Shown here: piece by piece, positions 56,379-64,000 of the stretch
Layout: each line of letters begins with the position of its first letter
Numbering within the stretch: the first letter of the stretch is position 1
The notes under the pieces: model-generated
Told to the model about the DNA's origin: nothing
What the model saw: the letters and a program-made list of their open reading frames with translations, nothing else
Databases searched by the model: none
Program-made: the position numbers and the translations under genes
Assembly (NCBI GenBank): GCA_030737835.1
Contig: CM060857.1
Coordinates: 5,024,746-5,088,745 of the forward strand
Source: Acorus gramineus
Lineage: Eukaryota; Streptophyta; Magnoliopsida; Acorales; Acoraceae
DNA: 64,000 bases
Reading direction: 5' to 3'

Positions 56379-59300
56379 TGTTATGCCTGTGTCATTTGGA
56401 GCCATTTCGGTTAAGCCTTAGTCACTTCTGGGTCATTGAGGGCCTTTTTAATTTTTTGATTGGAGCTGCTAAAATTTTGGCTTTTAACCACCTGCGGGAG
56501 TTAGAGTACTCTGATTGGAAATCTGACTGCATATTATGGGTCCTGGTACCGTTTAGTACTACCCATAAAAATTTCATCGAATTCCGGTAACGTTTGGAAA
56601 AATATGCAGTTCCGAATCGTATCTGGGTTTTCGAGAGTTCCTGGTTGGGCGAATAGTGTGAGATATTTTGGGGATGTGGTGACCCTTGGTAACCTTACCC
56701 CCACCTTGCTTAGGGGTGAAGAAACCTTTGGTTATTGGTTATGTGAGTGGGTGAGCCTAACCCTAACCTCACCCCCCCCCCTTTAAGGTCACCCCTAGGC
56801 ACTATTTGGGCATGAAAATGACATTTTTACCCTCTCTCTCTCTCCCCCTCTCTCCCATTTCGTGGAATTCTCTCAAGCTCCCTCTCTTGGTCTTTTTTTC
56901 CCCTCTTTGTGTGTGGAGAAGGAGGAGGAAGAAGCAAATGAAGGAGAAGGTGAAGAAGGAAGCACAAAGAAGGTGAGTTTTGTGTATGTGTTGCTGTGGT
57001 TGTGGTTTCTCCTCTCTCAAGCTCCCTCTCATGTCTCCCCCCCCCCTGTTTTTCAGCCAAAGAAGGCTGAGGAGATGCTGAAGAGATGGTGGTAGTGGTG
57101 GTGGTGGTTGAGGTGGTCGTGGGTGTGTCGATAACCCTGCATCTCCCCATTTCCTTCCCCCTGTTTCGGTAAGGAAGCTCATTGTCTTTTAAAGATCTCA
57201 GTGAATCTAGTATTTAGAGGCATATGTTTAAGATTATGTCTTCTTATGATTTGATCATATATGTGTCTAGATGTTGTATATGAAATTTGGGGTCATTATG
57301 ATATCTGTGTTATAAGTTAGAACCTGTTTTGTATGGCCTGTCCAGATTCACGTAGGAATTGACCTGCTTCTGGAAATGATTTGTTTCGGGCTTGTAGAGG
57401 CACAATTAGGTTCTAATGTCTTCATGGATTATGATCCCAGCATATCATAGAATGTGCATGATTTATTTCATAATTTTTGGAAGTGTATTGGGTGCTGTGA
57501 AGACCAATTAGTAGGGCTAGTTGCAGCAGGTTTAGCAGTTTTGCTTGGTTGAGTGTCAAGGGGTTTGTTGCATGTGTCTTGGGTGATAATATGGAAGTAT
57601 CAGGGGTTAGGGTCTTCATGAAATAAGCTTATATGTGTGATAGGAGGTTCCATAATTTAATTATGGATCATTGGTTGTGTTTTACAGATCTCGTAGACCG
57701 GACGCGCGGCGATCCGGGTATCGGTGAGTGGTTCGATCCAATCCCCCCCCCTCGGGATGCGCTCAACGCGCGTAGTCATGCGTCGCGCATCGATGGGCCC
57801 CCCTAGCTATACTACTTGTGTAGATAAGTAGTATGGCCATGTTTAAGTTATAATATGTAGATATCTTGCATGCTAGGCTTATATACATGTATTGTATTCA
57901 TGTATGAATGATTGTGTTGCATGAGCCCCTCTAGTATGGGCATGTATTCTTGGTAATGTGTATGGATGTATAGAATATGGCATGCCTTAGGTAGTATTGT
58001 AATACTACTCCCACCATATTAATTGGGATATCCAGTATGATTAAGTCTGGGTTAATAATGGGCACCTGCCTAATATTCCCTTGCGATAAGACTCGAGGGC
58101 GTGGTGTAGTTGTTGCGCCCATGCTAATGGGGCAATGCTATGACCAACTTCATGAGATGATGATCTCTCTTGCCCTCTCCCTCTAAACGAACTGAGTAAG
58201 TAGATGCGATTTTCTACTCGATTCAGGTTCGTTTGGAATATTGGCATGCACCTGTTAGTGCGCGAGATCGCGCTTGACCCTTTCTTTTAAGTTGGTGATA
58301 TCCAACGCATGTTTAAGTTAGGCCTTGTGTGCTTATGTGATTAATGACCATGTATGCATGTTGTATGATTTATTATGATGTAAATCCATGTTAGGGAGTG
58401 CCCCTATAATTATTAGATGATTGTGCATATGGTTCATGCACAAACTAGATATAAAATTCTCCTAGATATATTTATATGCGCATGTTAAAAACTGATAGGC
58501 CTATCTGAGATAGGCGTGAGTATGACCCGCTGTCGGGTTGTACCTTATTAGTTAGAGCGCTAGCGATGTAATCGCCCCGTGCATCCGAGCGATGCACTCG
58601 TTTGTAATTCAGGAGAATTCAATATCTTATCGGATTGTTAAGCCGGTAGTTGGGGCGTGACACCCCCCCTATGTCCGAGCGACGCGACGGTGTGGGAGTA
58701 CAGTAGTATTCGATATCTCGATAAGTGATTATCGAGAGTAGTTGTTTTCCATTGGGTTCGCTTTGCGAACATGGAATGTTTACTCCCAATGTCGTTCGTG
58801 TTGAAGAGGGCCGGGTTGTAGCTGTCCTGACAGAGGGCTCCCATCCGTAGGTACCACCGATGCGTTCGGGAGCGTACTGATCGTGGGAGTGTACCAGGTA
58901 GAGGCTACCCGGGAAAGGGTTAACGAATGATATTGCGAGCGTGGAATCGTTCTCCCCTTCGTTGGATCCGATGTAGGAACTTCCGGCGTTGGAAAAGCTG
59001 TCCTGACAGAGGGCTCCCATCCGTAGGTACCACCGAGGCGTTCGGAAGCGTACTGATCGTGAGAGTATACCAGGTAGTGACTACCCGGGGAAAGGGCTAC
59101 CGGTGGACCAAGGGTGTAGAGCAGTCTAAGTCTCTTCCAAAAGTCCCAAGAGTCTCCCTCCGGGAGTGAGGGTGAGGATGAGATGAAGACACGTCGCTTC
59201 GTGACCCATTCGTTGTTCGTCCGTTCCCATAGTTGTTGGGTCCGGTCTCGTATCGATGTTTAAAGACATCGTTGGGCAGTTATCTCGATGTAGATGATCC

Positions 59301-59941
59301 AGTAGTGTTGTGTGGACCAGTAATCCCGGGTCTCCTCGACCAACGGTATGGTCTCTCCCCAAAAGTCCCAAGAGTCTCCCTCCGGGAGTGAGGGTGAGGG
59401 TGAGGTTGGTCGCGCCGCCGCGTGACCCTGTTATCCATGGGTTTCCACCCATGTTTACCTTGAAAGAAAATTGTTTATGTATTGAACTGTTGTATGGTGA
59501 TTGGTTTCCAGCCACTCACTGAGCTTGTAGCTCACCCCTCGCATACTATTTCTTTTCAGGGGCAGTGTTGGGCGTGGAGCTGGAGCTTTCCTGTGGCGTG
59601 GTCTTATGGGCGTGGAGCGTTCTTCCAGCGGATGGCGAGTGCGAGGCTGTCAGCAGTCCTAGAGTCATTGTATGTATTGTAAATCGTGCATGTGGCACAG
59701 GTTGTATTTTCTTTGGTCTAGACTTGGCTCTCACAGGACAGTGATTGTGTATTCGATTCTATAATAATGTTTTTGGTTACAAACATTGTTTATATATTAT
59801 GCTTCCGCTTTTCAGTCAGTTATCATTATCCTTGCTTTGCCACCTTGTGTGTTGTTGTTGGAGTCTTTATTGACCTTAGGTATTGATAGCTGATATTTTA
59901 TTATTGCCACGTCTCAGGGACGGCCGCCCTAGGGCGTGACA
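56379..59941 (+). mobile_element. 5' LTR of chromovirus 'D' (3563 bp)
   Basis: It begins tgttatgcctgtgtcattt and ends cggccgccctagggcgtgaca. It contains donor-like gaag|gtgagt (56970), an exon-like block (57057-57169), the 36-nt block (57689-57724), a hairpin (57757-57792), duplications (58821-58918 repeated at 58997-59098; cccaagagtctccctccggg at about 59144 and 59366) and tgagcttgtagctca before cttttcag (59520-59560). Its start and middle match the inverted fragment at 4731-6539. Expected left target copy is aacat (56374-56378); the right copy was not seen. Confidence 0.88.
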
Positions 59942-60359
59942 AAAGTTGGTATCAGAGCCTGGTTTTGTCAGAGCCTAAGTCTAGTCGTATAGATGATGAG
60001 TCGTAGGATTTTCATCCGAGTACTCTTGTTTGAGAAGTATATCTTAGGTTGCTGACATGCCTCCTTGCATCCGTTGACGTGGACGTGACCCCCCTAGACC
60101 CACTCTTAAGTTGTCGACTGGGTCGACTGAATAGGGTCAGTTGTTGGATCCCTTGTGGTGGGATTAAGGCTTGGGTAGGAGATTCCAGCCCAGTAGTATG
60201 ATAGTGATGCAGTGGTCATAATTTCTAAGGTATGGATTGCGTCTCGATAAAGGAGCTCTTTCCTGTGCATCGGTATTGCTGGTAACCATTAAGTTCGCGT
60301 GCAGCGCTAGTTTCAAGTTTTGAGGATGTGGCGTATTGCTCATTAAGGGATGATGTCTT
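59942..60359 (+). pseudogene. Primer site and gag stub of element D
   Basis: tggtatcagagc is at 59947-59958. The gag start at 60057 reads MPPCIR, then TGA where A and B have an Arg codon, then RGRDPPRP. After about 60140 the similarity fades. Only about 420 bp of interior remain before another LTR begins, so the rest of D was deleted or displaced. Confidence 0.75.
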
Positions 60360-61380
60360 TGTTATATATGTGTCACTTTTAGCCTTCTGGTAACCATTGG
60401 AACATTCTGGCAGTTTTTCAGTTTTTTTTTCGTTTTTCGATCGGAACCGCTAAAATTTTGGACTGTTAGCTATCATCCTGAGTTTGAGGACTCCGATTGA
60501 AAATCTAACTGCATATTATGTGTCCTGGTGCCATTTCAAGCCACTCACAAAAATTTCATCGAATTCCGGTAACGTTTCAGAATTTCGCAGTTCTGAAGCG
60601 TATCCGGGTTTTGACCGAGCGAGAAGTCATTGGGAGACTTGACTTGGTCAAGGTGGGGCCCATGACTTGGTCAAATGTTTTTGGCTTTTTGTGTGGTTGG
60701 GTTGACTAGGGTCAAACCACACTTAAACCTAATTAATCCTAGCCTAAACCTAGTTTAACCTAATCTAAGTGAGGGGTGACTTATAAGTGAAGCTAAAAAT
60801 ATCTCCCCCCACTATTCATCATCTTCTCCACCCAAATTTCTCTCTCCCCCTCTCTTTAAATCCCATTTTTGACCTAGTTCTTGAGGTTGAAACCAAAAAC
60901 CCTAAGAAGAGAAAAGATAGGTGAGCTCCCGATCTACCTTCCGGTGGTCTCGGATTCGAGTTCCCACATGTGTGACCCCTTCTCTTACCCTCTTTTCTCC
61001 TCTGATTTCAGCCTATTGGAGGGCTGAAGGAGATCTTGGTGGTGGTGGCCTTGGAGGAGGTGTTTCGGTGCGCGAAGAGCACCCGTTCTTCCTCCCCTTC
61101 TCTTCCTCTCCTAGGGTAAGGTTTCTTTCCTTCCTTTTCTTGCTTAGATGCATGTTAGGAGGGTGTTTTTGGGTATGGGTGGCTGTTGGTGGCGGTGGGT
61201 GGCCGTTGGCGGCGGTTGGTGGCTGTTGGAGGCCATTGGTGGCCGTCGGGGAGGTGGTAGGCTGTCTCGGGTAGGCTGGCAGCGCAGGCAGCACAGGCAG
61301 GCGGGCTGGCAGGCAGGGCGGGCAGAGAAGGCTGGCAGGGCACGCGCGCGTGCCGCGGACGTGTGCGCGGGCGTGCGGTA
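60360..61380 (+). mobile_element. 5'-part of an A/B/C-type LTR, truncated
   Basis: It starts tgttatatatgtgtcactt and resembles the start of LTR C: TATA-like cttataag (60780), exon 1 donor gatag|gtgagc (60918), exon-like 61010-61115 and the beginning of the GC-rich tract. Similarity stops at about 61380 in gtgcgcgggcgtgcgg. The 3' two-thirds are missing. Confidence 0.85.
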
Positions 61381-61419
61381 TTAATACTCTAAATTTTTTT
61401 TTGAGAGGAAATTAATTAG

Positions 61420-62415
61420 AGATACCTAAAAAGACCTAACTTTTTCTTGTTTTCTTTAGGTTCTTAAATTAATGGTGATATTTTGTTTAGGTCATTCCAT
61501 TCAATTTCTATCTAACTTCCATCCATTCTTTGTTTTTTTTCTTCATCTTATACCCCTAAATAAACATCGTTTGTCTCTTTATCTCCTCCAACATCTCTTT
61601 TTCTCTCACAAATAACTCAAGAAGTTGTGAGACCACCTCGACCAGCCCTCAACCTCTCCCGACCATCTCTCGCGTCCCATCCACAAGCCCAACCCCATTC
61701 TCGCGATCCCGTCTGCGAACCCAACACCCCTCTTGCGACCCCGTCCACGAGTGCAACCACCTCTCATGACCGCCCGTCGGCGAGCTTAACCCCTTCTCGC
61801 GACCGGTCCACGAGCCTTACCCCCTCTTGCGACCTTGCCCATGAGCCCAACCCCCTCTCGTGACCCCGCCCGTGAGCATAATCTGTTACAGGTATATAAC
61901 AGTGTACAAAATGAGCGTAACCGTATACACAATGTAACACACAGAACCTGTAACGGTATAACAATGTACACATTGGGCATAACAATGTACATAATGTAAC
62001 ACAAAACATGTAAGAGGTATAACAGTGTACACAATGTGTGTAACAGTGTAACACACACAACCTGTAACAGGTATGACAATGTACATATTAGGAATAACAG
62101 TATACACAATAAAACACAGAACCGGGAGACGGCTTACGGACGGGACGCGGGACACGGTCAAGAGAGGTCGGGGACATGATCGGCGTTGGGGTCGAGATCG
62201 AGGCAATGGAGATGGTCTCACATCTTGTTGAGTTGTTTAGAGAAGAAAGAGAGAGGTTGGGGGAGATAAAGAAACAAATCATGTTCACCTGGGGTAAAAG
62301 TAGGAGAAAAAAAATAAAATGGATGAAAGTTAGATAGAAGAACCTAAATAAAATATCACCACTAACTTAGGGATCTAAAGAAAATAAAAAATTCAATGGA
62401 CCTATTGTTATTACA
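61420..62415. mobile_element. TIR element with long diverged ends
   Basis: The left end (ctttaggttcttaaattaat, ggtgatattttgtttaggtc, ctatctaacttccatccatt; 61457-61526) matches the inverted right end (62309-62385) at most positions, giving TIRs of about 85 bp. The interior has about 35-bp CT-rich units (61670-61880) and tgtaac units (61885-62120). No transposase seen. Mutator-like by TIR length; target duplication not resolved. Confidence 0.65.
61670..62120. repeat. Two internal tandem arrays
   Basis: 61670-61880 has degenerate about 35-bp units (ctcgcgaccccgtccacgag type, Pro/Ser-rich when translated). 61885-62120 has about 60-75 bp units with cctgtaacaggtataacaat and gtacacaatgtaacacaca. 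Confidence 0.75.
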
Positions 62416-63322
62416 GAAATATCCCCAGGGACACTCATTAATTTTTTCATTTTTTTATTTTTATAATTCTACCTTTTTTTAGATAAGATAAAAACATATC
62501 CCATTTTGTATAAGCAAAAATATAAAGAAGAAATAGAATTTTAAATAGATACATAAAAAATATCACATGATTTTAAAAATGTATTATAAAAAACACACAA
62601 AAATAAGAAACGAATTTAATTAAAAATAGGAAATAACATAAATCCAATAAGATAATTTTTTTAAATCAAATATCAAATAAAATAAAATCCTATTAAAATA
62701 GAAAAATTAAATAAGTAACGAACAAAAGAATAATCTTAAAATAAAAAACTAAAAGAAAGCAAAAAAAATCCTATAAATTAGAAAATAATGCATTGTTGTT
62801 GTTTTTTATTTTATTTTATTTTGGGGGATCAGGAGCCCTCTGTATTTTGGGGTCCTACGCGACTGTCTTGATCGCTTAAGGCTAAAGCTGACTCCAAATA
62901 TTTAAGAGTTCCGATACGATATCACCAATTTGACTATTTTCTCATGTAGTCGATTAGGTGTTCATCCAAACATGACCATTAGTTGTAGGTACACCATAAA
63001 CGAGATATAACCATGTAAAAAATAATAATAGATTACATAAATTCATAAAAAAGTGGTGTCAGAATATTCACATTGGATAATTTTGTTTTTTTTTTTGTTG
63101 ATCACATTGGTTAATTTTGTTGGCGTCAGTAAATTTACACCCGAAAAGATACCCAAATAACAGTACGATTCATTCAGTTATTAATAAACTATAATAGTCT
63201 TATCACGATTTATATATAATCATATTTAAATTATATCTCTCTATAATATCAACGTAATTTTACCTTTTATGCGTCCGTTTCACAGTTGCGTAATAAAAAA
63301 TTAAATGTCAATTTTTTTTTTT
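62416..63322. other. AT-rich spacer
   Basis: No gene, LTR end or strong repeat was seen; A/T homopolymers dominate 62440-62800. Confidence 0.5.
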
Positions 63323-63778
63323 TAAGATTTTTAATTTTAAATACATGTAATATATCTATTTAGGGATCGGTCTCTCATTTATTTATATTTCTTTTTTAGT
63401 CTCCATATTCAACCGTCTATTTGATTTTTAGTCCCTCTGTCAAACGTCCGTCCATACACTGTTAATTTGTGAAATGTGATTTATTTTTAAGTCTCTGTAA
63501 ATTATGTTATTTATTGATTAATCCATTTCTTCTTCATATTTTACAGGAACTAATCACTAAATAACATAGTTTACAGGGACTGATCACGAAATAACATAGT
63601 TTATAAGGACTTAAAAATAAAATCACATTTCACAAATTAACGGCGTATAGACGGACGTTTGACGGAGGGACTAAAAATCAAATATGCGGTTGAATATGGG
63701 GACTAAAAAAGAAATATGAAGAAGTGAATGACCGATCCCTAAATAGACATGTTTACAGGGACTTAAAACTAAAAATCC
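63323..63778. mobile_element. Foldback (long inverted-repeat) MITE-like element
   Basis: The left arm 63323-63540 and right arm 63545-63778 are inverted copies over about 220 bp. Examples are atctatttagggatcgg against ccgatccctaaatagac, and tttttagtccctctgtcaaa against its complement at 63655-63679. Loop minimal. A short inner repeat (taacatagtttacagggact) is present near the centre. No coding capacity. Confidence 0.85.
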
Positions 63779-64000
63779 TCTTTTTTTATTGCATGTTTGA
63801 GTGTGATTCTACATTTTAAAAAATTGAAAAGCTAAAATTGTGTAGTCAAATGGGACATCTTTTTGAATAATCGGAAGATGGATTCTTTTTAATTTTTTCC
63901 TTGAAATCTGTGTTTTAAAAAGTTTAAAAACGTTTTTTTGTCAGAATCGATTTTTTAAATTGAAAAGCAGATTTCTCTGCCAAATATAAACAACTTTCAA
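63779..64000. other. AT-rich flank
   Basis: Nothing recognised before the window ends. Confidence 0.5.

Noticed and set aside
60057..60360. Internal coding region of D
   Set aside because: Only a short gag start with an early stop is visible; the remainder shows no retroelement similarity that I can support.

Overview
The window looks like nuclear heterochromatin of a flowering plant. Nearly everything recognisable is a plant retrotransposon or DNA transposon: Ty3/gypsy chromoviruses with initiator-Met tRNA primer sites and 2.4-3.6 kb LTRs, Ty1/copia remnants, a SINE-like insert and Mutator-like terminal-inverted-repeat (TIR) elements. No bacterial signal, rRNA or tRNA gene was seen. The species cannot be named from this sequence.

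Layout. 1-6539: three LTR pieces nested in one another (minus LTR in plus LTR in minus LTR), all cut by the left window edge. 6540-9539: older DNA with a SINE-like insert and a decayed gag on the minus strand. 9545-30007: a full-length chromovirus 'B' (minus) flanked by the 5-bp target duplication CGCCC. Its left LTR was later hit by a second full-length chromovirus 'A' (plus, 11448-21901) flanked by AAAAT. The intact LTR of B at about 29355 preserves the exact empty site of A. 30008-40870: a decayed Ty1/copia element (minus) interrupted by two solo LTRs (33659-36434, with CTGGG duplications; 36879-39915) and carrying a GC-rich degenerate repeat where its leader and gag should be.

41162-52533: the only non-LTR-element gene material, a multi-exon, minus-strand, tandemly duplicated gene that I do not recognise. 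It has repeated phase-0 exons and a long last exon encoding three copies of a hydrophilic 'DSxQS...CGW' block alternating with membrane helices. Two related Mutator-like elements, a third TIR insert inside an exon, a copia LTR and several stop codons damage it, so it is probably a pseudogene or part of a decayed family. 55110-61380: a copia gag-protease split by the 5' LTR of chromovirus 'D', followed by a truncated LTR of the A/B/C type. 61420-64000: a TIR element with internal repeats, AT-rich DNA and a long inverted-repeat (foldback) element.

A and B once made the same polyprotein: gag, CCHC knuckle, aspartic protease, reverse transcriptase, RNase H, integrase and a C-terminal chromodomain-like segment (Tekay/Del-like chromovirus). 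Both copies are now broken by frameshifts and stops. The most unusual signal is in the LTRs. Families that otherwise differ share what looks like a spliced leader: a first exon ending AG|GTGAG, an exon of roughly 105-115 nt, a strictly 36-nt block bounded by splice-site consensus, and an acceptor behind a TGAGC/GCTCA hairpin. Just after the 36-nt block lies a 39-nt hairpin with compensatory base changes.
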